Of a stretch of 64,000 nt of DNA, positions 34,510 to 47,571 are shown one piece after another; within the stretch, counting starts at the first letter, position 1; each line of letters opens with the position of its first letter. A program made the translations under genes and the position numbers. The notes under the pieces are model-generated. The model was not told where the DNA came from. It made no database searches and saw only the letters and a list, made by a program, of their open reading frames with translations. Origin of the DNA: Peribolospora baueri (Eukaryota; Basidiomycota; Peribolosporomycetes; Peribolosporales; Peribolosporaceae); contig JAMDHS010000047.1 of the NCBI GenBank assembly GCA_029717555.1, positions 62,001 through 126,000 of the forward strand, written 5' to 3'.

Positions 34510-37241
34510 ATGTACACCTCAACCTATACCTGGCATCAGGTAAGCGCGCATCTCCCATCAGACCATCTCCCACCGTGCCGCGTTCCATCCTTGCTCATAG
34601 TCTCCCTCCATCGTCCTTCGCAGTCTCACGATCAAGCAACGCTCCTCTTTCTCGTTCCTTATGAGACCACCAAGGATGACTTGGATGTGACCATCGAACC
34701 CGATCGTGAGTGCCTCGTTTCGATGTCGGATACTCCACGACTTTCTCCCTTTGTCTTATATGCGTCATATTTATCTAGACATTGTCGCTGGCTTGAAAGG
34801 CCAAGCGGCGATCGTCAAAGGGCGGCTTTACCGACCGATCGACAAGGAGTCGAGCGTCTGGCAGCTGGAGAAGGCCCACCCATCTTCCTCTCGCCGACAC
34901 CGTTCCGGGAGCCAATCAAGGCGGTTCTCCTCTTCCGTCTCTTCCGCCGGCTCCTCCTTTGCCATTCTCTCCTCCCCGCACACCGCCTTCAGCCCAGCGG
35001 AGGGCAGCAACGGCAGCTCAAATGGCCACGACAGGCACAGCTCCGAGGAGTGGTCGCCCTCGTCCGGACCTGGTTCCGGTACAGGGAGCGAGCCCAGAGA
35101 AGGAGCGGCCGAGTCGTCCTTGAGCGGTACCACCAGCTCCCCTCCCTCGCCCACTCTTTCTTCTGCGCCGCCATCGCTGTCTAATTCTGTCAACTTGTCG
35201 GCGCCCCTCCTGACGGAAGAGGTCTCCCCTCCCGAATCGACCACTCGCTCCATCTCACGCGCCTCGCAGGTTAGTTCGACCGCGTCGCCGAACCATCAGC
35301 AGAGCGCAAAGTTGGTGACATTGCATCTGGCCAAGGGTGAGCGATCTATTTGTCGTCCGTCTATCTGTCGAGGTCTATACTCTTACGTTATCGTTTCTCT
35401 TCTTCGCTATCGCAGACGAGAGCTGCATATGGCCGAGCCTGATCGTCGGCCCGGCACCTCTGACAGCAGCTCCAGAGTCGACGATGACGCAGGCCGGTGA
35501 CGATCCTTCCTCCCTCGCCCAGGCGGCCTCCGCCAAGCCACTACCATCTGCTCCTGGACGAATCCTCCACGCTGCTTCGCCCATGCGGCCGTCTTCGTCC
35601 GCCGCGTTCGTCGGACCCGGGCCGGTCCAGCCGCTCGACTCGGCGTCAGAGGAGTACCTGTACAACCTCGACCCGACCTCTCTATCCCTTCTCGGACTAC
35701 AGCACCTCTCCGCACGACCGAGCCCGGCGGACCCGAACCCGCACGCCACGGCGTTCGAGTACCTTAGCCGTGGTTGGAAGACGGGTTGCGTTCCCGTGGC
35801 AGTTCAGAAGCTCGTCGACGAGTATCTCCCGCTCGACCAACGCGACCTGTCCCCGCTCTTTTCCGGAGGCGCTCACTCGCGCCCCCGCGCGGACAGCGGC
35901 GGCGGTCTCGCCCTTTCGCTGGGCATCACCTCGAGCTCGAGCGGCGGCGGCGGCGGTGCGGCGAGCACGCGCAGCTTGTTCAAGTTTTACGCCCTCCGAC
36001 TCGGGGGCCCGGCGGCGCTGGCGAGACTGTACGTGGCGTACGCGCGCCTCCACCTCGGCACCGCGCCCATCTCGCCGCTCAGTTTCCCCTCGGGCCCGCT
36101 GACGAACCCGTTCAACGTGTCGGCGGCGAGCACGCCGGGAAGCTCGCATCCGTCGAGTCCGAGACACGAGTACGCGCGCGGCGGCGGCGGCGGGGGGGGG
36201 GCGAAGAAGGAGGCGAGCGCGGGGAGGAAGACGAGGGACGGCTGGAGCGCCGAGCCGGCGCTGGCGCTCGAGTACCTCGAAGAGGCGAACCGCCTCGATC
36301 CGACGTCGACGGCGGATGTGACCGAGTACGAGTGGCACCAAGCCAGGGCTTCGGCGGGGGACAGAGAGGAGACGGCGGAGATGGAGCGAGTGCGGGAACG
36401 TCGAGAGGGACGAGGGACGGAGGAGTGGGCGACGCACGACGAGACGGAGCTGATGAGCTCGGAGGACGAGCGCACGCTGCTGTCAGCCAGGCCGCGATCG
36501 ACGAGTGCGAGTGCGAGTCGAACGGCGGCGGCGGCGGCGGCAGCGGGGGGAGCAACGGCAGGAGCGCACCGAGGCCGGCGGACGGAACTTGCTACAGAGT
36601 CGAACGGGGAAGAAGGCGGTCAGGTTTGCGGCCATGACGCTCATCATCACGACCGGCACGCCGTCCGGGGCGTGTTCTCCTCGGCGACGTGGGAGACTGC
36701 GCACATGATGCGGAGGGCCCATCGTCATCCGGACGAGGAGGAAGGGGAAGGGGGGCAGAGCGGGGGCGACGAGGACGACGACGACGTGGTCACGCCGGTG
36801 TCGAGCCTGTCGGAGCACGAAGAGGCGGAGGGCCCGGAGATGTCCTTAGCAACCACCCGGTCGAAGCGGGAGCGCCCCACTGACCGAGAGGACGACGGGG
36901 TGGCCGGGCTGCTGCGAAAGGCGCCCTCGTCGACAGGCGCCGGACGAAGGAAGGAGGCGAACGAGCGCGGCCTCGTGGGTCGATCTGGTACGCATGGCCG
37001 TGGCAAAGGCAAAGGCAAGGGCAAGGGCAAGGGCAAGGGCAAGGGCAAGGGCAAGGGCAAGGGCAAGGGAAAGGGAAAGGGCAAGGGTGATGGCACACGG
37101 AGGGGCATCGTCGCGTTCCCCGCATGGGGCATGGAGGCCAAGTCGAGCGAGACGCTCGTCCGAGGCGTCGTCCTTCTCGGCATCGTCGGCTTTGGCGTCG
37201 GCGTGGCGAGCTGGTGGAGAAGGGGCAACTTGGGAGGGTGA
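34510..37241 (+). CDS. Tail-anchored protein with a split CS (p23-like) domain
   Basis: Four exons: 34510-34539, 34624-34705, 34779-35336, 35416-37241; 831 residues. Residues 1-69 and 215-232 together look like a CS domain, the p23/NudC beta-sandwich that binds Hsp90 or dynein partners: YTWHQSHDQATLLFLVP, DDLDVTIEPD, KGRLYRPIDKESSVWQLE, then VTLHLAKDESCIWPSLI. Between them is a Ser/Gly/Pro-rich insert of about 145 residues. The rest is low complexity with a conserved-looking stretch (AFEYLSRGWKTGC; FKFYALRLGG; ALALEYLEEANRLDP), a long Gly-Lys repeat, and a final hydrophobic helix (VRGVVLLGIVGFGVGVASWW), so the protein is probably tail-anchored with the CS domain in the cytosol. Function unknown. 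The CS call rests on pattern and would be settled by a profile search. Confidence 0.8.
37003..37092 (+). repeat. GGCAAG hexanucleotide minisatellite coding for (Gly-Lys)n
   Basis: About 15 head-to-tail copies of GGCAAG/GGCAAA lie inside the last exon of the CS-domain gene and encode an uninterrupted Gly-Lys repeat just before the C-terminal membrane helix. Copies are nearly identical, so length is likely to vary between strains. Confidence 0.95.
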
Positions 37242-37621
37242 AACTGGTCTATCCGGACCGAGACCGGGACCGGTCGAATATGTATATCTCTGCCCCAGAG
37301 TCGGGAGGTTTCGTTGACCAATCCGTCCAGCATATCATCTCGCTTTGATCATTTTTTTTTCGTCTCTCTCTTCCTTTCTCTCTGTGTTTTCACGTTGGTG
37401 TCGGATGGACGTACATCCCATTGTATCATCTATGTTTCTGTAACGCGCCCCCGCCTTCGCTGGACGATCTGTTCTTCGGACCGCACCGACCGACCGAACG
37501 AGAAGAGAGGGACACCGCCATCGCTCTCTGTCTAACGAAACGAAACGAAGCGAAAGCGAGAAAAAAAAACGAAAAACGAGAAACGAAAGCCGCTCATACG
37601 TCGCCCGACGCAACGGTTTTT
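37242..37621. terminator. Convergent 3' spacer
   Basis: 380 bases between the stops of the CS-domain gene (plus) and nitronate monooxygenase (minus). It contains (GAAAC)n-like and A-rich tracts near 37535-37590; no gene. Confidence 0.4.
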
Positions 37622-39381
<1,760 letters not shown>

Positions 39382-39579
39382 CGAGGGCGTGTGGAGGCGA
39401 CAAGGATGAGATGAGGAGGAGTAGGAGGAGGACGACGACGACGGCGACGAGGAGATAAGGCCAAGCTCGTGACGAGACTAACTACCCCGCACGGCCATCC
39501 ACTCGTCTTCCATCCGGCATCGGTGATCTCGTTAGCCGGGCCGACGACGCGACGGGAACACATCTCCCTCAACTAATCC

Positions 39580-39812
39580 TGCAATGTAATGCGGAGATAT
39601 AGATTTTAGAGATGGGATCATCGCTTTCTAATGTAGTGTTTAATAGTCATTCATACATTATATTTATTACATATATAATGTCATAATATATTGTTATTTG
39701 GTCGATATGGAAAATTCCCATATATTGAAGCTCTTGGATTAGATACTACTCCACTTAATGTTTTTGTAGAACTTGACAAAGTGGAAAATCTTTAAGGTGG
39801 AATATAATTTGA
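39580..39812 (+). other. AT-rich island with a foreign-looking reading frame
   Basis: About 230 bases of strongly AT-rich DNA in an otherwise GC-rich region, with sharp edges. On plus, an open stretch of about 38 codons ends at a TAA near 39796; it reads FGRYGKFPYIEALGLD then TTPLNVFVELDKVENL, with A/T-ending codons unlike the neighbours. I do not recognise the protein. Possible sources are an organelle DNA insert or a fragment of a transferred gene. The base composition is seen; the origin is inferred. Confidence 0.6.
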
Positions 39813-40934
39813 ACAGCCAGCGTCCGAACGTCTGTCTGTCTTGTCTGTCTTGGCTCGCGTCGCTGGCCCACGTCCACTCGTCCTCATCGGGCAAGGACGA
39901 AGGAAGGAAGGGCGACAGGACAGGATGACGTCATCCTCCCTCTCCTGTAACCTTGCCCAGTCCCCGTCTCCCTGCGCGCCGGCATGACCCGAATAGCTAT
40001 GGACGGCTACCTGGAGCATCTCTCTCATTTCTCATCCATCACTTTTCCATCTCTGTGACAACTGTGCCTCATCTCTGTGACAACTGTGCCTCCGATGATG
40101 CTCTCTCTGCATGCACGTGTAGTCGAGTAAACTACAGCGGCCATCCAAGTGACCGCCCAGGAGCGCCAAAAAGGCGCCCTCGCGAAGACTGACCGACTGA
40201 CTGACTGATCGAAGGCCCAACCGGGGACGTCCGGTCGTCGCTGCGGCCAACGGACGGACGGACGAGGCCTCGCCGATCGGCACGCGTACCGCGAACGGGC
40301 ATCGAGATGTACGCCGACGGGTCGCTCCGCTTGGTCCGATGTGGTGCTCGCGCTAGCTGCTCACAGCTTACGGTAGCATACTCAGCCAGTCAGTCAGTCC
40401 AGCCGCAATCCAATACGCTCATGTTGTCGCCCGCCGACTCAAACTCCTGCTTGTTTGATGAACGCCCAATCGGCCTGCAGCGGAAGCTTTCCGAGTTTGA
40501 AAAACTAGCGAGAACGAGCGAGAGCGAGCAAGCCCCGTTCTCCCTCCATTCTTCCGGTCTGTCCCACGGGCCCCCAAGGTCCAGGCCAGTGCAACGTACG
40601 ACAGTTCACACACAAAAGGTCTAAAAGAGCGTAAGTTTCCGGAAGGGGTTTAAAAGACGATAAAGGAAAAAAAAGAGGCAAGGAAAAGGGCGGAAAGGGG
40701 GTCAAGCGTTCTGTCTGAGATGAGGCAGGGTGGCAGGGAAGCTCGTCAGGGCAGAGGCCGGCAGAGGCCGGCAGAGGCCCATACAGGTGTCTACATGACA
40801 TGGGACGACGACTGAACGCAGTCGGCCGGAAGGGGCACGGTCAGCCACGAGCGCCAGGACGCCTTTGAGGCACCACTATCGGTCACACAAGAAACGGTGG
40901 GACGCGTGGAGAGGAAAAGTCGGTCGAACGACGC
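39813..40934. other. Spacer with short tandem repeats
   Basis: No gene. 40049-40092 holds two copies of a 22-base unit (ATCTCTGTGACAACTGTGCC plus two bases). 40190-40212 is (GACT)n-like. 40250-40264 is (GGAC)n. 40751-40780 is three copies of GCAGAGGCCG. Confidence 0.6.
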
Positions 40935-41864
40935 TTAGGCCATGAAGGCAGCGGCGGCGACACCGATGACGGCGGCGAGAGAGGCAGCGGCCTGGAGGCC
41001 GACGGCGCCGTTGGACTTGCTGCTCGACGAGGAGCTCGAGGTGGGGGACGAGGCGGCCGCACCGGATTGGGTGGCAGAGGCGCCACCGGTGGCGGCGTCG
41101 GTGCTTTGGCTGCCAGAGGCCGCGCTGGTCGCAGGCGAGCTGCTAAGGAGAGTAATGAATGCAGATACAGGGTGGAAAAGGTAAGGGTGACGAGTCTACA
41201 AGTCCACGCGCTGTGTTGGCCCGTGTGCTCACCCGGCAGAGGAAGCGGCCGGGGCAGGAGCAGCGGAGTTGTTGTTGGCGGAGCCCGAGTTCTTGCACTT
41301 GGAGGCGTCACCCTGAACGGTGATGGGGCTCGAGTACTGGATCTGACCGGTGCCGTCGGTGACCTTGATGGTGATGGAGCCCGTCTGGTCGACGGTCCAG
41401 GTGTAGGACGTGGCCTGAGAGTTGGTCAGGAGCGTCTCGAGGGGAGCGGCACCGCTCTGACCACCGGGAAGGATGGCCAAGAAGTAGGGAGCCTGACCGC
41501 CGGCCCAGCTGAGGGCAGCGGGCTGGCCTGGAGAGGGAGAGGAGGAGAAGGAGGAAGAATGATGGACCCATCAGAGCGCGCTACGACGAGAAGTGGTCGA
41601 TGGTGGTCACGAGAGACGCGACAGGTGGAGCGGTGCAGAACGACGACGACGACGACGACAACAACAACAACAAAAGACGACAACGACGGGCGCGCACGGG
41701 GTCGACGATGTCTACCAACGCGTGCGGAAACGCGGGCGACGAATGAGCCGGAGTGGATACTCACAAGCAACGAGAGCCGGGGGAGTGGTGACGGTGAAGC
41801 TCTGGGCGGCGGCGCGGCCGGCGAGGGCGATGGCGGCGGCGGTGACAGCGACGGAGGTCTTCAT
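40935..41864 (-). CDS. GPI-anchored Ser/Thr-rich cell wall protein (Kre9/Knh1-like N-terminal domain)
   Basis: Three exons on minus: 41864-41765, 41527-41233, 41142-40935; 200 residues. A signal peptide (MKTSVAVTAAAIALAGRAAA) is followed by a small beta-sandwich domain (VTTPPALVACQPAALSWAGG, YTWTVDQTGSITIKV, GQIQYSSPITV), which resembles the Kre9/Knh1 family N-terminal Ig-like domain of fungal wall and plasma-membrane GPI proteins. A Ser/Thr/Ala-rich stalk follows, and a C-terminal hydrophobic tail (VGLQAAASLAAVIGVAAAAFMA) after a Ser/Asn-Gly omega-site region (SKSNGA) signals GPI attachment. Likely role: structural wall or surface protein; no enzymatic residues are seen. Confidence 0.86.
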
Positions 41865-43682
41865 TGCGAAAGATTGGAGTTTTGTGGTTTTGTGTGTAGT
41901 GTTAAAGGAAGGGAGGGATGCCGAAGGGGCGAGAGAGAGGAGAGAAATAAAGAGACGGGAGCAAGAAAAGAGATATGGTGGTGGTTCGGGGGAGAGAGAC
42001 GACGAGGGCGAGGGGGAAGGGGAAGGGCGCGATGGGAGGGAGGGAAGGAGGCAAGCGGAACAACCAGCCGGGGCTGGCCAAGCCGATGCGAGCAGAGAGG
42101 GCGGAAGGGGACGCGGCCGCGCGCCCGCTGCCGCAGTCGTTAGTCCAGCGCCGCGTTGCTTAGGAGCGCCTTATTGCCTCCCGCTAATGTGCTTGGGCCG
42201 TGCCGCAGCCGCACGCCGTGGATCTCGACTCGGCCGCCGCTGCTGCGGGTAACCCTAACCTGACACATAACTGACGACGTCAAGCCCATCTTCCTCCGCC
42301 AGTCTCCCTCGCCGGCGTGACGATCGCTGCAGAAATAAATAACTCAGCGCTGGCCTGCGACAAAATGAGACATGCAAAGCACGGACGTTGATAAACGACT
42401 TGGCCCGTTCGACGACGAACCGACACCGCCGTCCACATAACTAACCAGCCCTGCTGGCACGCGCCCCTCTCGCGGTCTTGGCTGGCTGACCGACCGGGTT
42501 GACAGGCGGCACGGGACTGAATCCACTTGGATCCAACTTGGATCGTCGGACTAGCGACGGAAGATAGTTGGTTCGATAACTACAATTACCTAACTCGATA
42601 GGCTCGGCACGGCCGATGGTGACGTCCAATTCGTTTTCCATTTTCGTATTTGCACATAAACACAGCGTGCCCGAGCCCGCGTAACGCTCGCACTAAGCGT
42701 CTCCGGCGACGCCTCTCTTCTCGACTTGCCCCGCGAAAGCGGCACGGATTCTCGGTCTCCGTCACACGTGCTTACGCTAGGCAGAAGATGGCACAAGGGC
42801 CGCTCAACTCGCCAGACCAGACCACTGTCGATCATTTCACGGCAGACGATGGGCGGCGGCGGCCGGAGCTCAACTGCGTAGATAGATTGGTGTACGAACT
42901 CGGAAAACGTACGCGTGATCGTCGACAGAGCTGAGCCCGCTGCGAACAGCATCGCTTCCCTAAAGTACCTGACATCTCTCCCAGGAGAGATGAACAGCCA
43001 GACAGCGGCACGCGGCACGTCCTCCTTAACGGCTTCTCCCCCACTTCTCTCCCCTCCGCTGCTTTGGCCTTTGAAATAGCCCACCAACATCTTTCTTCAC
43101 CACGGCCTCCGCTTGTCCATCTCCATCTCCATCTCCGGCGCCGACGACGTACGCGAACCGAATCTCACGTCATCATACTGGCCTTCACGCTCGCCTGGCA
43201 TTCTCCTCTCCTTTTCGAAAGCAGTGGCGGCCCCTCAATTTTTTTTTTTTTTTTCCATCTCATGAAGACGTTCTACGGAAGAATGGGAGAACTCGCCTCC
43301 CCTCCGCCTTCCCTGCCTTTTCAAAACTCAAAGAAATGGACCACACCACAGGAAAGACGGCGATCGGGGGAGAAGACCGACGTCCCCTGCATCATTCCAT
43401 TTTGCTCCGTCGTTGATCAAACGAGGAAGGTGCTGTTTTGAGAGGTGCGATGCCGGGAAAAGGCGCCGGTTCTGGTTCATTGAAGAGTCTGTATGCTGCA
43501 TGGGCGCACAAGCCCAGAGACGACGAAGCCAGACGGGCTCGCGCGTCTTGACGCGACTCGAATGGTGGCCGCAGCGGCGCGCTAATGGAACCCGCTCGTC
43601 CCCTTCCGCACGTCGTCTTTCCAACCTTTCGTTCACCTATTCGGTCCAGTCGGTATCGAGCTGCCGCCCGCGCCAGTTGTTC
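41865..43682. promoter_or_regulatory. Divergent intergenic region of 1.8 kb
   Basis: It lies between the starts of the GPI protein (minus) and mutY (plus). A telomere-like box (GGTAACCCTAACC) sits at 42248-42260, and a T-run at 43239-43254. No open frame with a recognisable domain. The mutY frame stays open from about 43413 to its chosen start. Confidence 0.5.
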
Positions 43683-46295
43683 ATGCCCAATCCCGGCGCC
43701 AAGCGCAAGGCGCGGTCACCGACGTCTTCGCAAACACGTCTGCATCTTTTGCAAGCGCCCTCATCCGCCTCCGTCGTCCTCCCCCCCTCTCGCACGCGAC
43801 CTCACCCGCGCTTGTACCACTCCCCCCTTCTCCTCGAGGATTTCCAGGCGAAGGGGCGGCTGCTGGAATGGTTTGAAGAGGTCAGGGAGAAGAGGGGCAT
43901 GCCTTGGAGGAAGAAGTGGGAGGATAGAGACGAGGCGGCGTTGGCACAGAGAGCTTACGAGGTGCGTGATTCTTGGAGGCATCGCCTTTGCTTCATGCGG
44001 CCCGCTTATCACCTCCTTCCTGACTTCTTTCTTCCCCTATACCCCGCGCTTTCGTGGGACGGGCAGGTATGGGTGTCTGAGATTATGCTCCAGCAGACCA
44101 GGGTGGAGACGGTGATCGACTACTACAACCGTTGGATGACGGCTTTCCCCACAATGAACGACCTCGCCCAGGCCGATCCCGAGGTGCGTACATCCTCTCT
44201 TCGGTGCAGGTGTCCACATACGGGAACAACCATAATGCAGACAACGGTCGTTTTACCTTCTCCCGCCCTTTATTCCCTTTTGTGGCCCAGTCTGTGCTCT
44301 CACACTGGCGAGGGCTAGGTTACTACTCCCGAGCGACGAGGCTCCATGCGTCGGCCAAGCGGGTGGTCGAGGAGAGACACGGGAAGCTTCCGATGGAACC
44401 TATAGAGCTGGAGAAGGGCGTGGGCGGAGTGGGAAGGTACACGGCTGGTGAGCTTCGCCACCCCGTTCGGCGCTCAGAGTCAAATGCGGCTCTGTGAAAT
44501 GGCGCGTGGCGGTTTCCACGTTGACGCCCGCCTCTTCTCCTTCCTCCCCACATGCATTCTTTGCGTCCGCCGTGGCATAATACCAAGGCGCCATCTGTTC
44601 CATCGCGTATGACGTGCCGACGCCAATCGTGGGTGCGCTTCGACCGTCCGACGAGGCGCGCATTCTCTCTAACACGCACTTCCCTCTTCGGCTCGCGTGC
44701 GCTCCAGCTCGACGGAAACATTCAGCGCGTCCTCTCCCGCCAAATAGCCTTGTACTCCTTGCCAAAGTCAAAGGCCACCATCGATCTCCTGTGGGACGTC
44801 GCCGATCAGTTGGTGAAGAGCGTTTCGGGCACTGGCGTGTCGACTGCAGACGGACAGGCGGTGCACGCGGGGGGCGCTGATAAGAGGGCTGTACACGAAA
44901 AGGCAACTAGAGGTCGAAGGGGAGATTGGAACCAGGCTTTGATGGAGCTAGGCAGGTGAGTGGGCACAATCGAGTCTCCTTGGAACCGCCGTCCGCGGCT
45001 CACTCGTCCCTCCCGTCTGAAACCGGACAGCACGCTATGCACTCCCCAGAAGCCATCGTGTGACACCTGTCCGATAGCTGACACTTGCAGGGCGTACTTG
45101 GAGGTGAGATGGAGACCCCTCACCCTTCCTCACAGGATCGCACCTCGCTCATCCCGTCCGTCCGTACCCTTCAGGCCACTGCTCTAGCCGACCAAACGCT
45201 CTCTGACTCGTCGACCCCAGTTTCGGCAAGATCGAGCCCATCCGACGGGTCCGTGAGCGACATCGAGGACTTGTGTTCTCTCTGCGAGCCGTTCCCTTTC
45301 ACACCTTCACCGACCGAGCCTTCGCCGAATGACAAGACTCTCAAGAAAAGGCGCGTCGATTCGATGAACAAAATCAAAGAAGCGGTCGCACCGGCTGGAT
45401 CAGGAAAGCAGACGACCTTGCTCAGCTTCCGGTTCTCCTCCTCCTCAGCCGGAGCGTCAGCCGCGACGGCGAAGGATGCAAAGGCCGCTGAGGCGTCCGC
45501 CCGCGCGCGATCCGCTCTGATAGCGACACATGTGACCAAGTATCCGATGCGAGTGGAGAAGAAGAAGCAGCGCGAGGAAGAAGGGAACGTGTGCTGCGTG
45601 GAGTGGATCGGGGAGGGGGACGGTCGGAGTAGGTACTTGCTCGTTCAGCGACCTCCTTCCGGTGAGTATGCGAGCCCTCGCCAAACGATGTCTTTTCGCC
45701 GCGCTGTCGGTCGTGCTCAAAAAGTGTCTCGTTTCGCTCTCTAGGCCTGCTCGCGAGTCTGTTCGAGTTTCCTACCGCGCCCCTCTCCACGGCAACATCC
45801 GCAAGCCCAGCTTCGCGGTCTGCGGCTTCGCTGGCACAGTTGACGAAGCTGTTCGATCGGGCGGTCGTGGACGTCGACGGACGCGGTGAAGGTCTGTCTC
45901 TGCTCAGCCGCCGTCGACTCGGCAGCCTCGTGCACGTCTTTAGCCACATCCGAATGACATATCATTTGGAGCATGTCACTCTGAGCAGCGCCAGCGCCGG
46001 AGGTCGGCCTCCTGACGTTGTCGGACAGGCCTCGGACGGAGAGGCGTTGTCGGACGACTCGGCCGACGAGCCGTCGTCTCCAGAACCCGTCAAGAAGCCG
46101 AATCGCGGAGGGAAGCGGGGGCGAGCGTCGGCAAGTGTCCCGACGTCCGCCCCGTCGACGGCTTGGCGCTGGGCCACGGCCGCCGAGGTGGACGAGGCGA
46201 ACATGGGCACGGGCTTGCGTCGCTGTTGGGAGCTGGTCAAGGCGAGCAAGGGGAGGGATGTGAGTGGGCGGGCGTCCAACGGGGTGAAGCGATAG
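43683..46295 (+). CDS. mutY: A/G-specific adenine DNA glycosylase MutY
   Basis: Eight exons: 43683-43961, 44067-44183, 44291-44447, 44588-44628, 44708-44955, 45031-45103, 45175-45661, 45745-46295; 650 residues. It removes adenine mispaired with 8-oxoguanine. Evidence: catalytic Glu in [14 protein letters not shown]; the helix-hairpin-helix [17 protein letters not shown]; catalytic Asp in [15 protein letters not shown], formed at the exon 4/5 junction; the iron-sulfur cluster C-x6-C-x2-C-x5-C ([17 protein letters not shown]); and a C-terminal NUDIX-like 8-oxoG recognition part ([29 protein letters not shown]). The linker (about residues 300-420) is longer than in the human enzyme and is Ser/Lys-rich. 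The C-terminal end carries extra basic and acidic low-complexity sequence. The open frame upstream has an in-frame Met at about 43500 with an Arg-rich, acid-poor stretch that could act as a mitochondrial presequence. Confidence 0.95.
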
Positions 46296-46393
46296 CATCT
46301 GTTGTTGCCCTTTGGCTTCATTTCTAGCGCGTTCGACGCACACATAGAGCTGTAGGATGGAGAAGAAGGGCGACATGGATGAACACACGCCGT

Positions 46394-47571
46394 AGCGCAC
46401 CCACACAAAAGAGCACGAATTTAGAGGTACAGGCCGCAGGACAACCTGGTCCGTGCACATCACTACGACCCATCCTTCATCTCACATTAAGTCCCATCTC
46501 AACATCTTCATCTCAATCTCTTCATTTCAACCACTTTTTCTCAACCTCTTTAACTCAATCTTTTTTTTATCTCAGCTACTACGTCTCAAACCCTTTGCAT
46601 CAGTCCATTTTTAAACCTTTTTGTTGAATCCTCTTTGTTTTAGCCGCTTTGGAATTCAAGGCCTTCCTCATGAAGTGCATTCACAAGCCTCACCATTGCC
46701 GGCGTATTTTTTTTTTTTTACATTAATGATTATTTTTTTGGCTAGAGATTGGGATCATAAAAAAGCTGTTCTTCCGTGACCAGGTGGAAGATGCAGCGCT
46801 CTTCTCTTTCTCCGTCTTCTCCATCAATTCCAAGCCTGCTTTGATGGAGTCAAACACAACCCCTCCCACAAAGCGTTCGTCTTGGTTGTCTGCTTGTGCT
46901 GCCAGCCAAAGCGCGAAGTCCCTCACTTTCTGTGCCCTTTTCCTTGCCTCTTGCCTTGCCTCCTCCTCTTCCTCTCCTTTGACATCGTTCTCAAGGTCTG
47001 TGGCATCATTAATGGAGCCATTGTCTGCTGAGGATGTCGTGCAGTCGTCATAAGTGTGTTCATGATGGTGGTGTCGGAAGGTGAGAATGGCATGATTTTG
47101 CTGTTCATTGATGCTAATGAGAAGGCCGCCGAAGCACTTTTCGAAGCGCTGCTTCTGGGTGGAGTAGCGCCGGCGAATGCTGTCAGGTATTGACTCTTTC
47201 CGGAATTTGATATACCAAGGTTGCAAGAGGTATAAGGCTTCCCACTGCTCTTAAGAGCGAACAGTTTTGCTGGTTGGAGAGTTGAGACATGACTATGGGA
47301 AGACGGGGGGGGATGGGAGACGAGACGAACGAGCTGTGGGATTGATCGCTGTGACGGCGGCGACGGCGGCGACTGTCAGCAGGGTGGAGCAGGATGGTAG
47401 GGACTGTCTTGGTTATTCCCCTCAGAGGGGATGAGGTATGCAGCCTCGGACCGTGTGAACAATGGGAATACATCCGGCGCCCCAATTTCCATCAGTGATG
47501 ATGGCGGCGACGAGCACCTGCCGCAGCAGACACGTTAACCCTAAATTCGTGCTCTTTTGTGTGGGTGCGCT
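46394..47571. mobile_element. 1.18-kb DNA element with perfect 31-bp terminal inverted repeats
   Basis: Bases 46394-46424 and 47541-47571 are perfect inverted copies (31 of 31), each starting AGCGCACCCACACAAAAGAG on its outer side. The interior is much more AT-rich than its surroundings. The left interior (46490-46600) is a pyrimidine-rich array of CTCAA-type units, and the right half carries a minus-strand reading frame. I find no convincing target-site duplication beside the repeats. This looks like a DNA transposon, or a non-autonomous derivative of one. It sits 98 bases after the mutY stop and 184 bases before the AHA1 start. Confidence 0.8.
46723..47226 (-). CDS. Unrecognised protein inside the terminal-inverted-repeat element
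   Basis: An open frame of about 167 codons on minus with no ATG at its 5' end; the frame runs back to about 47250 through QWEALYLLQPWYIKFRKE, where a CAG could be a splice acceptor. Visible parts: the basic RRRYSTQKQRFEKCFGG; a histidine cluster (HHHHEH); an acidic/basic charged helix (GEEEEEARQEARKRAQK); and WLAAQADNQDERFVGG. Nothing shows a DDE transposase. It may be an element-encoded accessory protein or a captured gene piece. Function unknown; whether it is expressed is open. Confidence 0.4.
   Translation of the reverse strand: MQPWYIKFRKESIPDSIRRRYSTQKQRFEKCFGGLLISINEQQNHAILTFRHHHHEHTYDDCTTSSADNGSINDATDLENDVKGEEEEEARQEARKRAQKVRDFALWLAAQADNQDERFVGGVVFDSIKAGLELMEKTEKEKSAASSTWSRKNSFFMIPISSQKNNH

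Noticed and set aside
39580-39812. AT-rich island as a centromere or replication origin
   Set aside because: Too short, and it contains a protein-like open stretch; an inserted fragment explains it better.
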